A DNA stretch of 64,000 bases from Halothermothrix sp. Lineage in GTDB: Bacteria; Bacillota; Halanaerobiia; DY22613. This document shows, piece after piece, positions 28,086 through 36,342 of the stretch. Position 1 is the stretch's first letter, and every line of letters begins with the position of its first letter. Both the position numbers and the translations under genes were made by a program. The notes below the pieces were generated by a model. That model did not search any database. It worked only from the letters and a program-made list of their open reading frames with translations, and was not told where the DNA came from. The stretch is taken from positions 1 through 64,000 of the forward strand of contig JAENYK010000004.1 of NCBI GenBank assembly GCA_016841825.1, given 5' to 3'.

Positions 28086-29075
28086 TTAATCCAATTTATA
28101 TGCGGATTCATTCCAGACCTCTTGTGGGAAGCCATCCCATTTATTCATCCAATTTACTAATTCGGATGGAGTACCATAAATACCTGGCAGATTCCAATCA
28201 TATCCAATGCCCAGCAAATAGACTCCACTACTCACATCTCCATCGGTATTATGGGGGGCAGACCAGACAAAATTTTTGGTCAAATTGTAATAATTTTTAC
28301 TCCAACCACCTAAATAATTATAATACTTAGACCCATCTGGCCAGATGCGGTCTCCCCACAAATTACTGGAGTTTGCCAAATATTCCCAATAAGGCTCGTA
28401 GTGACTTCCAGCAACTTCATCTGTACCCACTAAAGCACCTTTGGGAATAGAGACTACGTAAGGACGATACTCACGCCAGGTATTGGCATCGCCACCGGTC
28501 CTGTCGTAGACAACCATCTCACCACTCTCTACATTATATACACCTTCTACATAAATATATAATGTGTTACCTGGGCTTACCGGAGCACTAATTCCACTGG
28601 TTGTAGCTGTGCTGGTCTCATAAGATGTAGATTGAGAGGCAGAGATTTCAAATCCAGACGAAAAACCTTCAAATGAGAAACCCACATTGTAACTTACTGA
28701 TACGGTAGTACCAGCTGTATATGTTTGACTATTACTTTCAGAAAAAGATCTGGTTACTGTATTACTCCCACCGTTATAATATGGAGTAACTACATCCTTT
28801 ATTGTATGAGCTTCACCCAAAAATTTTGGATATTTTACTGCATAGTTATCATTTGTGTAAGTCATCTTGATATCTTGATAAGTTTCCCAATCACGATTGG
28901 CAAATTCCCCTACTGGAATAGGATCTCCTCCCCCTCCACCACCTGTACCAACTATAGCTTCCAATTCAACCTGACTTAATACCCTCTCTTCCGCTATCTG
29001 TTTCGCAGCAGCAAAATTAAAGACTGTGAAACCGATCAACAGAACCAGCAATAGACATGTACATACTTTTTTCAT
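28086..29075 (-). CDS. Exported aerolysin/ETX-like protein with a double-glycine-type leader motif
   Basis: 329 aa. Residues 1-24 form a Sec signal peptide. Residues 33-44 read LSQVELEAIVGT, matching the LSxxELxxIxGG leader of C39-processed peptides except for Thr at -1, and are followed by six Gly. Residues about 90-190 alternate Ser/Thr and hydrophobics (TRSFSESNSQTYTAGTTVSV, then VGFSFEGFSSGFEISASQST), the pattern of the insertion and stalk strands of aerolysin/ETX-MTX2 pore-forming proteins. The C-terminal third is Trp/Tyr-rich and could be a binding domain. It is last in an operon with a C39 peptidase, Lnt and TolC-like gene. The toxin reading is structural inference; a non-toxic beta-rich surface protein is the alternative. 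Confidence 0.6.
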   Translation of the reverse strand: MKKVCTCLLLVLLIGFTVFNFAAAKQIAEERVLSQVELEAIVGTGGGGGGDPIPVGEFANRDWETYQDIKMTYTNDNYAVKYPKFLGEAHTIKDVVTPYYNGGSNTVTRSFSESNSQTYTAGTTVSVSYNVGFSFEGFSSGFEISASQSTSYETSTATTSGISAPVSPGNTLYIYVEGVYNVESGEMVVYDRTGGDANTWREYRPYVVSIPKGALVGTDEVAGSHYEPYWEYLANSSNLWGDRIWPDGSKYYNYLGGWSKNYYNLTKNFVWSAPHNTDGDVSSGVYLLGIGYDWNLPGIYGTPSELVNWMNKWDGFPQEVWNESAYKLD

Positions 29076-29090
29076 AATTTCCCCCTTTAG

Positions 29091-29126
29091 TTATTTTTTA
29101 ATTAAGAATCTCCTGCCTTTTTGCAT
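29091..29126 (-). CDS. Possible 11-residue leader peptide
   Basis: ATG 29126 follows GAGGAGG closely and opens MQKGRRFLIKK then stop, within the intergenic hairpin ahead of the aerolysin-like gene. The spacing is short and there is no other support, so this is only a candidate. Confidence 0.2.
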   Translation of the reverse strand: MQKGRRFLIKK

Positions 29127-29159
29127 ACCCCTCCTCTGCATTAATTTGAGATTCTTAAT
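29101..29159 (-). promoter_or_regulatory. Intercistronic 12-bp inverted repeat before the aerolysin-like gene
   Basis: ATTAAGAATCTC (29101-29112) and GAGATTCTTAAT (29148-29159) can pair perfectly around a 35-base loop that contains a strong GGAGG site. It fills the 93-base gap between the TolC-like and aerolysin-like genes, so it could set their expression ratio by processing, attenuation or translational control. Confidence 0.45.
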
Positions 29160-29168
29160 GCTTACTTA

Positions 29169-30464
29169 CTATTGGTCAGTAGAAAACAATTGTAAAAGCA
29201 TTTCACCTTCCTGATTGTTACGCTTGAAGAAACTATGCAGATACGAGAAGTTAAAATAGTACTCCTCTTGCTCCAACTGATAATCTAATCTGGCAATTAG
29301 AATTTCAATCTGCTTTTCCAGACTTAACTGCTGAATATCCTCAAAAACTACTTCTTTGCCCAGATTAATATGATACATTGTGTAAAAATGACTGATCTTA
29401 TCTAGCTCACTAAGGATGCTCTGCTCTTTCTGGAATTCAGACGATTCTCTCTGTGATTTCATTTTGTCCAATTCTTTCTCCAGATCTTTAAGACCAGCAT
29501 TAGCATCACGATATCTGGGATATGGATATAGAGTAAGTTGTGCACTATCATCATAATTGGTCACCCAGGGATCGTTTCCATCCGAACCTTGAGCCATATT
29601 TACTCTGTAAGAACTGTTATAATCGATTTCTCCATAATTGGTTAGATTAAAGAAATCAGAAAGATTAACCTCCAATCTATGATCTAGCTCATCATAGTCT
29701 GGACCAAAGGAACAGGAATATCTCACATTTACATCAGGATATTTGCTTCTTTTAATTGACTTGATCTGCATTTCCATCTGCTCAATGGAATAATCCAGAC
29801 GACGTAACTCAATTGCTAATAGATTGGCATAATCCATTTTGAAAGACTGCATGATCTTTTCTGGATAGCTGTCCGAAATTTGAGTTAACTTAACCTCTTT
29901 TCCGGTTACATCATTCAGTGACAGTACCAGTTCTTGCAGTGACTTTATTTTGCCAACTAAAGCATATTGTTTTAACTCAATCTCCACTCTGAACTCAGCT
30001 AATTTTTTATAATCTGTCCCTTCTGCTTCCAGTTGGTGATATAAAGGAATCACCTGCTCAATAAAGCTTTTATATAATTCCTGTTCATGTTTGTAATAGA
30101 CTGCCCGATTATATAAATGAGCTGCAACCTGGATTAACTGAACACGTTTATCATACTCCTGAAAGACCTGTCCTTCCCAGAAGAATTTAATCTCTTGATT
30201 GCGATTGCGAAATAAATTTGTTACACTTCCTCCCAGAGTAATCTGACAAGCACCATCATCATCTATCGTCAAAAAGGGTAAATAAGAGTAATATTGTTGT
30301 AAATTATCTTTTCTGACTGATTGAATCGGAGTATAATCAAGACCGGTCAAACTTATCTCAAAGATCTCATCAATTGTTATAAGATCTTCTGCCCGAACCA
30401 CCTGTACAAACAGCACTATTAACATCACAATACCAACTAATCTAAACAAATTTCTTTTATACAA
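29169..30464 (-). CDS. TolC-like outer-membrane factor (tentative)
   Basis: 431 aa with a signal peptide ending VVRAED. Two long helical, coiled-coil-prone regions (about 95-230 and 320-400) are each preceded by beta-strand pairs: FLTIDDDGACQITLGG and YPDVNVRYSCSFGPDYDELD. The two-fold layout (helices, strands, helices) is that of TolC/OMF proteins, and 431 aa is a usual length. The start is TTG 30464 after AAAGGAGAGG and overlaps the end of the lnt-like gene, so the genes are coupled. An outer-membrane or periplasm-spanning role in export of the downstream protein is inferred. No RND or ABC partner is adjacent. Confidence 0.55.
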   Translation of the reverse strand: MYKRNLFRLVGIVMLIVLFVQVVRAEDLITIDEIFEISLTGLDYTPIQSVRKDNLQQYYSYLPFLTIDDDGACQITLGGSVTNLFRNRNQEIKFFWEGQVFQEYDKRVQLIQVAAHLYNRAVYYKHEQELYKSFIEQVIPLYHQLEAEGTDYKKLAEFRVEIELKQYALVGKIKSLQELVLSLNDVTGKEVKLTQISDSYPEKIMQSFKMDYANLLAIELRRLDYSIEQMEMQIKSIKRSKYPDVNVRYSCSFGPDYDELDHRLEVNLSDFFNLTNYGEIDYNSSYRVNMAQGSDGNDPWVTNYDDSAQLTLYPYPRYRDANAGLKDLEKELDKMKSQRESSEFQKEQSILSELDKISHFYTMYHINLGKEVVFEDIQQLSLEKQIEILIARLDYQLEQEEYYFNFSYLHSFFKRNNQEGEMLLQLFSTDQ

Positions 30465-32007
30465 AATTATCCTCTCCTTTACTTGTTCTCAGAAAATTGA
30501 CAAGAGTATCTATTCTTCTGTTCTGCTTAATTCTAAACCACAGAGAAACGGTAATTAAAATAAATACTATCGTTAATATCCACCAGACAAATTCCCCATA
30601 TAAGCTGTAAAACGTTGACCCAGAAGCCTTTAGTGGTAATTGAAAATGCACCACTTCTTCGGTAAAGAGTTTAGTTCTCTTAAGGCTAACCCCCATAGGG
30701 GTAATAATCTGCGATATGCCTGTATTCATGACCTGGATGAGATATTTTCGATTCTCAACTGCACGGAAAATAGAAAAAGCAGATGTAAAATACGGAATTC
30801 TTGTCAGGCCAAAAGCCCCATTATTACTGAGAACACACAACAGATCCGCACCTTGTCGAACTAATTGGGCTGAGTGCTCGGGAAAATTACTCTCAAAGCA
30901 GATATTTATTCCTAATTTAAGTTCCTGCCATTCCAATAATTCCAGTTCACCTCGCGCAGCAGTATAAGCCTTTTCGGTAAACGGAAATAATCTGGTTTTA
31001 TCATACTTTCCCTCAAGACTACCTTCTGAAGATATTAAAAATACAGAATTATACTGATTCCCCATTTCATCAAAATCCTGACTCCCGACCAACATAGCAA
31101 CCTGATTGTCTCTGGCAAATTGCAATAATCGGTTTCTATACTCAGATAAGCGTAACATATAGCGATGAATTGACGTCTCAGGCCAGATAATTAGGTCGAC
31201 CTCAGATGATTCTAAACTTTGCGCAGACAAACGAAGATATTTTGCAAATAACTGATCTGAGTAACTAAAATTGCGATCACCCAGTTTATAATCCAGATCA
31301 CTCACATTCCCCTGAAGTAGAGCTACATTAATCTGCCTACTAGTTTCGATCTGCTTAGATGCAATTCTTTGATTATTCACTTCAAAACCAATCAGGATAA
31401 AGATCAGAGCCATAAATATCACACCTATTTTGACAATTCCATTAGTGTTCCATTTCTCTTCTCTCAACATTAGATATCCATGAGCAATCAATAAATTGAC
31501 TGTTATTACCAGAAATGAGATCCCAAACATACCCATATACTGAGCCAGATAGAGTAAAGAATAGTTTTCATATTGAGACATGGACGCATACATACTAAAC
31601 CCAAAAAATATTTTGTTGCTTAGAAACTCCAAGACCACCCAATTTAAAAGAATCATCAGATACTGATTGTACTTTTTGCTGACCAGTTTTAAAATTAATC
31701 CAACAAAGTAACTGTGACTGGCATAGAAGAAACTCTGAAAAAGAATTATCACCGTAATACCCATAATTCTCAGAGGCAAACTTTTATAAATCCCCACATA
31801 TGCCAGACCATATAGAATCATGCCAAATATTAAGCCATAGAGTAATCCATCGCTGACCCTATGTTTACTTTTCACAATGACAATATAAAAAGGAACAAAT
31901 GCAATCCACCCCAGAAAGTTCCAGTGAAACGGAGGAATACTGAGAGTAAACAAGCTGATACTAATTAAGCAGAGAACTATTTTTTTGAAATGTTCCACCT
32001 TTCCCAT
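30457..32007 (-). CDS. lnt: Apolipoprotein N-acyltransferase
   Basis: About 516 aa. Six or more N-terminal membrane helices (residues about 10-215) precede a nitrilase-type domain containing the catalytic Glu-Lys-Cys set: IIWPETS, YDKTRLFPF and GINICFES. A last membrane helix lies near residue 480. Lnt adds the third acyl chain to lipoproteins at the outer face of the inner membrane and is typical of diderm bacteria. ATG 32007 is only two bases after AGGAGG, so GTG 31995 (residues EHFKKIV onward) may be the true start. Being sandwiched between a C39 peptidase and a TolC-like gene with overlaps is unusual and suggests a locus-dedicated enzyme acting on an unknown exported partner. Confidence 0.85.
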   Translation of the reverse strand: MGKVEHFKKIVLCLISISLFTLSIPPFHWNFLGWIAFVPFYIVIVKSKHRVSDGLLYGLIFGMILYGLAYVGIYKSLPLRIMGITVIILFQSFFYASHSYFVGLILKLVSKKYNQYLMILLNWVVLEFLSNKIFFGFSMYASMSQYENYSLLYLAQYMGMFGISFLVITVNLLIAHGYLMLREEKWNTNGIVKIGVIFMALIFILIGFEVNNQRIASKQIETSRQINVALLQGNVSDLDYKLGDRNFSYSDQLFAKYLRLSAQSLESSEVDLIIWPETSIHRYMLRLSEYRNRLLQFARDNQVAMLVGSQDFDEMGNQYNSVFLISSEGSLEGKYDKTRLFPFTEKAYTAARGELELLEWQELKLGINICFESNFPEHSAQLVRQGADLLCVLSNNGAFGLTRIPYFTSAFSIFRAVENRKYLIQVMNTGISQIITPMGVSLKRTKLFTEEVVHFQLPLKASGSTFYSLYGEFVWWILTIVFILITVSLWFRIKQNRRIDTLVNFLRTSKGEDNFV

Positions 32008-32623
32008 CACCTCCTTGCTTGCTGGTTAATTCCTGAGCAGTCACCTGTAAGATTATTCCATCCCATACTTTTAGAAAATTATCTTTAGCCGCTTTCATAT
32101 GTCCATAACCAGGATTAGGGTCAAAAGCATATACATATTGGTCTTCAGTTTTTATTATGACTATGTAGTGAAAATCGTTGATGAAAGCGATCACTGGTTT
32201 GGGAATTTTATCGAGCATAGAATAATTAACCCGACTACCTCTCCCCTGTAAACCTAATTGCTCTAAAGCAAACATCATCCCGGCTAAACTCGTCCCCTCT
32301 GGAGTAGTCTCCATTAACCCGGCTAATTTTTCTTCAGTCACCTCTACTTTAAAGCGGGAGTATAACAGATAGCGCAAAGCTGCTGGCCCGCAGGTATAGG
32401 ATGTCTGCTGAAGAAAATTCTCTGCTTGCATACCCACATTTAAATCTGGAGTAGAGACGAATATCTTTTCCTTTATATAATTGCTGATGTCCTTTAAATC
32501 AAAGGTTAGTTGATTATTAATATAACCTATATATACTGCGACTAAAGCATTGACCACTATAACGTAAACCAATATTATAATCAAAGTCTTTGTCCATTTT
32601 CTAACTCCCCGGCTAATTTTCAC
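31961..32623 (-). CDS. Membrane-anchored C39-family peptidase
   Basis: 220 aa, start GTG 32623 after AGAGGTGG. One N-terminal membrane helix (residues about 12-33) would leave the enzyme on the outer side of the inner membrane. The peptidase domain shows the oxyanion Gln and Cys of family C39 in QQTSYTCGPAALRYLL (about 71-86), the His in INDFHYIVI and the Asp in YAFDPNPGYGH. C39 enzymes remove double-glycine leaders, normally as domains of ABC exporters; here the domain is free. The last gene of the operon encodes a protein with an LSxxELxxI leader motif, its plausible substrate. The gene overlaps the lnt-like gene by about 47 bases. Confidence 0.8.
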   Translation of the reverse strand: MKISRGVRKWTKTLIIILVYVIVVNALVAVYIGYINNQLTFDLKDISNYIKEKIFVSTPDLNVGMQAENFLQQTSYTCGPAALRYLLYSRFKVEVTEEKLAGLMETTPEGTSLAGMMFALEQLGLQGRGSRVNYSMLDKIPKPVIAFINDFHYIVIIKTEDQYVYAFDPNPGYGHMKAAKDNFLKVWDGIILQVTAQELTSKQGGDGKGGTFQKNSSLLN

Positions 32624-32761
32624 AATATAACCACCTCTTTTGTCTGCTGATATTGTTCATATTTCCATATTATTATTATTATTCTATTTTATATATTATT
32701 TGACCTTTTGCTATTTATTTATATCTTCTTCCACTTTAAATGTGGAAAATATAAATATTCA

Positions 32762-32795
32762 CAAAAAAAATGTGACCTCATCATTGAGATCACAC
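32762..32795 (-). terminator. Terminator of the phosphotransferase gene
   Basis: On the minus strand TGTGATCTCA pairs with TGAGGTCACA (one mismatch) and is followed by eight T (32770-32763). It lies downstream of the gene ending at 32840. Confidence 0.75.
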
Positions 32796-32839
32796 TCGTT
32801 TTTGCCCTGCAACTAATATTAAATTGACCAACTTTCATT

Positions 32840-33757
32840 TTATTGAAACCATTTTGGCACAACTGAATCAAAATAATCATAATCAGAGAAGACCATATCT
32901 GCCAGCCTTAACATCGTCTTGACTTCTTCCTCACCAAAAGGAACAGCCCAGACAACAGAATATAAAATTACATCAGCCAGATACAATGCAAGTATCTCAA
33001 AAAAATCTTTTGGAACCTGATTAACAAAATATCCAGCAATCTGTCCTTTTGCAAATGGAATACTTCTGTCTTTACTGAATAGCATCATCTTGTAAAAATC
33101 CTCGTACGGGTCACCATAATCCCATCTGTTAAAATCAATAACTCCAAGATCGTTATTGGGAGTTAAGATAAGATTTCCGACATGAAAATCACCATGATGA
33201 AAAGTCTGAGGACGATTTTTTAATAAGTGCAAATTATCTTTAACGTAATTAACTGCCTTATCATCATTCCTTATTTTTATACCACAAGCTATATATTTTT
33301 CCAGATGAGAGTCAAATTTTTTTAACATTCGCTGTTCCCAATCTTCCTGTCCCTCCGGAGCGGAAATAGAATGAAACTTTCTTAGAATTTTTCCGGCTTC
33401 AATTCCCAGATTATACTGCTTATCTTCAGAAATCATAGTTATCTGTTCTTCCAATGCAGTCCCTTCAATCCAGGATAATAATATATATACACTTTTTCCA
33501 TGGCTGCATCTTCCAAAGCCAATTGGTTTTGACATATTTATCCCTAAATTATATACATCTCGCATTATTCTGTACTCTTTTGTTGTGTTATCTAAATTTT
33601 CTATAGACCTAATTCTCAGAAAAAATTTTGCACCTTTCTCATCTTCAATATAATATTTCTTGTCTTTTGACCATCCTTTAGTTACTTCAAAAACTATAAT
33701 ATCCTCTCCAAGCAAAATTTCTTCCGAAATCATTGTTTTCACTTCAGATATCGTCAT
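32840..33757 (-). CDS. Aminoglycoside phosphotransferase family kinase
   Basis: 305 aa with intact family motifs: N-lobe FFLRIRSI, catalytic loop FHHGDFHVGNLIL and the metal-binding VIDFNRWDYGDPYEDF. This HGDxxxxN and DFxxxxxGDP pattern is that of active APH-fold kinases. The substrate cannot be told from sequence; antibiotic resistance should not be assumed, since most chromosomal members act on metabolites. ATG 33757 is preferred to a TTG just before it, given AGAGGT upstream. It is a single gene with its own terminator. Confidence 0.75.
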   Translation of the reverse strand: MTISEVKTMISEEILLGEDIIVFEVTKGWSKDKKYYIEDEKGAKFFLRIRSIENLDNTTKEYRIMRDVYNLGINMSKPIGFGRCSHGKSVYILLSWIEGTALEEQITMISEDKQYNLGIEAGKILRKFHSISAPEGQEDWEQRMLKKFDSHLEKYIACGIKIRNDDKAVNYVKDNLHLLKNRPQTFHHGDFHVGNLILTPNNDLGVIDFNRWDYGDPYEDFYKMMLFSKDRSIPFAKGQIAGYFVNQVPKDFFEILALYLADVILYSVVWAVPFGEEEVKTMLRLADMVFSDYDYFDSVVPKWFQ

Positions 33758-33810
33758 CAATTTACCTCTTTTCCCCTACTTCACGAATATATTGTATATC
33801 TCATAAAAAA

Positions 33811-33903
33811 TCACCTATCCCCCATTTTCGCTGGATTTGGATGATCCAGAAACACCGAACCTTCCAAATCAAAAGTTTGATATAGCTTTTGAATCAAATT
33901 GGG
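33811..33903 (-). pseudogene. Possible C-terminal gene fragment
   Basis: The open stretch reads PNLIQKLYQTFDLEGSVFLD then HPNPAKMGDR and stops at 33811. It has no start codon or ribosome binding site and lies between two genes. It looks like the tail of a lost gene of unknown family; chance is not excluded. Confidence 0.25.
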
Positions 33904-33910
33904 TCAGCAC

Positions 33911-34942
33911 TTAACTAAATAACTTACTTAACTCATCAATTTCATTGTCAAAAAATACCGTAATAGAACCTATCTGTGAAATATTATCTGTTAAAAAATT
34001 ATACTCATATAGCTTTTTTGCTAAAATTTTACTGAAATAACGCCAAAAGTGCATCAACATATTCTCGGGAGAGACCCCCTGGCGTCCTGCTGTTGTAGTC
34101 CGTAAAACTTCGAATATTAGACCTAATTTACTGGAATAATATTCACATGATATTTCAGTTATTTGGTTTACCGAAGATGAGTACTCTTGAAATAACTCTC
34201 TGCTGATTAAAATATCTTTCGGTCTACCACCTTCAAAAATATTAACCTGTTCAGCACTCTGTCTTAAATGTTCATTCCTAATCTTACTTTCAAGCAGCAT
34301 CGCATAGGAATCTGTTAAATATCTTAATACATTATCTATATAGTTTCTGGATCCCTCCAGAGAGTATAGAGAACTGAAAAGGTGACTATAATTATTTCCG
34401 CCAGGTCCAATGAAAACCGCAGTATATTTTTCGCCAACTAAAATTGTTTTATTGAATAAATGTTCCCCTATGGAGTTAGACAAGTCACAAAACTCATCAA
34501 AATCAACTTTTGTCTTTGCATACTGTCCTGTGTAGTTCTTCCATTCAATCGCAATGTTGTTCTCATAATTATATCTTGAAAGACCCTGGGTAACACCTAC
34601 TATTCCTCCAAGAAAATTCTTTATTTCTGGGGAAACATTGTTCAAAATAGACCTATTTTCAACAAGTTTTCGAGCTAATTCTGAACCCAGATCGGATACG
34701 AGATCATATATTTTCCTAATATCATCTGCCAAGAATACTGCTGTATTGAGTTTTATGCTACTTCCATCTTTCTTTACGATATGCATATCAATAAGATCAT
34801 TGATTACCTCATCTTTTATATCATTAGCATTAGCAGAACCAGTTGCTATTCCATAAATTATATCAATGTATTCATCTGTCAGTTTAGTTTTCATTTTATA
34901 ATAGTTTGCATTATAACTCGCGATATTGGGTTGTAATTTCAT
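33911..34942 (-). CDS. Hypothetical protein with N-terminal winged-helix-like region
   Basis: ATG 34942 follows AGGAGGG; upstream in-frame starts lack a site. The 343-aa product is soluble. Residues about 18-75 have a winged-helix-like pattern (LTDEYIDIIYGIATGSANAN, then VINDLIDMHIVKKDGSSIKL). The remainder is mostly helical with YTAVFIGPGGNNYSHLFSSL in the middle and GRQGVSPENMLMHFWRYFSK near the end. I do not recognise the family. It could be a DNA-binding regulator with a large sensor part. The adjacent genes offer no clear functional link. Confidence 0.55.
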   Translation of the reverse strand: MKLQPNIASYNANYYKMKTKLTDEYIDIIYGIATGSANANDIKDEVINDLIDMHIVKKDGSSIKLNTAVFLADDIRKIYDLVSDLGSELARKLVENRSILNNVSPEIKNFLGGIVGVTQGLSRYNYENNIAIEWKNYTGQYAKTKVDFDEFCDLSNSIGEHLFNKTILVGEKYTAVFIGPGGNNYSHLFSSLYSLEGSRNYIDNVLRYLTDSYAMLLESKIRNEHLRQSAEQVNIFEGGRPKDILISRELFQEYSSSVNQITEISCEYYSSKLGLIFEVLRTTTAGRQGVSPENMLMHFWRYFSKILAKKLYEYNFLTDNISQIGSITVFFDNEIDELSKLFS

Positions 34943-35078
34943 TTGATCCCTCCTAATTTCTCCCCTATGAATTGTTTTAATTCTAATTTCCAACATAGAA
35001 GTATTCTTTTCTACACGCTGGATGATTAAAAATAAACATGTTTCGATTGAAGTAATTCTACCATAAAAAATAGTTCTA

Positions 35079-35795
35079 TTATTGGCCGCCAGTTGAAGAT
35101 ATCAATGTATTATATGCGTCTATACAAAACTCTTTTTTATTTGCATATCCTATAATATCCCAATTATCATCATCCAGATAAAAATCTATATATGTATCAA
35201 GACCAGCTTTATTTATTATGAATCTGGTTAACCAACAATAAATCCCATAAGCCTCTTTGTTATAAATATTACAATCAATATATACTTCGAGGTCTTCAAC
35301 GTTCTTTGGATATTCAAGTATTTCTCTGTATTGATTAGCTAAATACAAAGCAATACCTTCATTTAACCAGGCTTTTTCATTACTGAACAATATATGAGTT
35401 AATTCATGTTTAGCGACTTTTAAGTACTCTTCTATATCCCTTCCTGTTGTATCGTCATGATAGGAAGTTATAAAAATAGTGTTCTCTTCCTTTCTCCCCA
35501 TTCCAACACTGGTAATGCGTGGTTCATAGTATCCCCAAATTTCTTCAATGAATTGTTTTTGATTTTGAAACACAATCACTTTTATTGTGTGATTCTTTTC
35601 CAGGTCAAAAAAATCACACAACTCATAATATGAATCATTAAATGCTTCTAAATATAAAGGATAATCCATTTGATCTTCCCGATAAAAATCAAAATGTGCA
35701 TCTTGATGAAAAAGCTCCAGGTCTTGAGAAAAAGCCGGTATAGCTAATACACTTTGCAACATGAGTAGCATCGTAATAATAATTATTTTTTTCAT
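35079..35795 (-). CDS. Exported MA-clan metallopeptidase (HEXXH)
   Basis: 238 aa with a signal peptide ending IPAFSQ. Residues about 132-136 are HELTH, the zinc-binding HEXXH motif, and about 18 residues later WLNEGIALYLA supplies the third ligand Glu in the gluzincin (peptidase MA-like) spacing. Length and layout fit the small peptidase MA-like group, whose substrates are mostly unknown. It should act outside the inner membrane. The gene is separate from its neighbours, and short AT-rich gaps flank it. Confidence 0.75.
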   Translation of the reverse strand: MKKIIIITMLLMLQSVLAIPAFSQDLELFHQDAHFDFYREDQMDYPLYLEAFNDSYYELCDFFDLEKNHTIKVIVFQNQKQFIEEIWGYYEPRITSVGMGRKEENTIFITSYHDDTTGRDIEEYLKVAKHELTHILFSNEKAWLNEGIALYLANQYREILEYPKNVEDLEVYIDCNIYNKEAYGIYCWLTRFIINKAGLDTYIDFYLDDDNWDIIGYANKKEFCIDAYNTLISSTGGQ

Positions 35796-35876
35796 ATTAT
35801 CCTCCCTGACACTGTAATGTATATAAAAATATATTTTTACCTAATGGTATTTTTAAACAATGAAAATTTAACTATT

Positions 35877-36296
35877 TCAGGAATTATCCTCTGTCATGAG
35901 TTCCCATCTTATTCCAAACTTATCTACTAGTGATACAAAACAACTACTATATGTAGTCTCTGTTAGTGGATAAATAACAGAACTACCTTCAGATAAAGCT
36001 TTGTAAGCATTTTTTACTTCTTCAGCAGTATCAAAAGTAATAACAATAGACAGATTTTGACCCTGTGGTATCTCATCCATAGCATCAGAAAACATGAACC
36101 TTTGATCACCAATTATCATCTCCGCATGGTAAATAAAATTCTTTTCCTTATCTGACAGATGTACCGTTGAAAAGTCTGATGGATTTGCGTCAGAATAATG
36201 TAACAGCACTGTTAATTTACCAGCAAATGCTTTCTCATATACTTTAAGTGCATCCTGACAATTCCCTTGAAAATGCAAATTAGGTGTAACTATCAT
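35877..36296 (-). CDS. VOC-fold protein, PhnB-like
   Basis: 139 aa. The opening TPNLHFQGNCQDALKVYEKAF and the later IYHAEMIIGDQRFMFSD and FGIRWELMTED are typical of the PhnB-like branch of the vicinal-oxygen-chelate (glyoxalase/3-demethylubiquinone methyltransferase-like) superfamily. Members are dimeric and soluble and often have unknown activity. The start follows GAGGAGGG. It lies 46 bases after the serine-hydrolase gene, so the two may be co-transcribed. Confidence 0.75.
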   Translation of the reverse strand: MIVTPNLHFQGNCQDALKVYEKAFAGKLTVLLHYSDANPSDFSTVHLSDKEKNFIYHAEMIIGDQRFMFSDAMDEIPQGQNLSIVITFDTAEEVKNAYKALSEGSSVIYPLTETTYSSCFVSLVDKFGIRWELMTEDNS

Positions 36297-36342
36297 CTAT
36301 ATTCCCTCCTCAAAATTTTATCCAGTTTAAAGGACGCTGTAG

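Noticed and set aside
32840-33757. Antibiotic-resistance kinase
   Set aside because: The fold and motifs are those of the APH family, but nothing in sequence or context indicates an antibiotic substrate.
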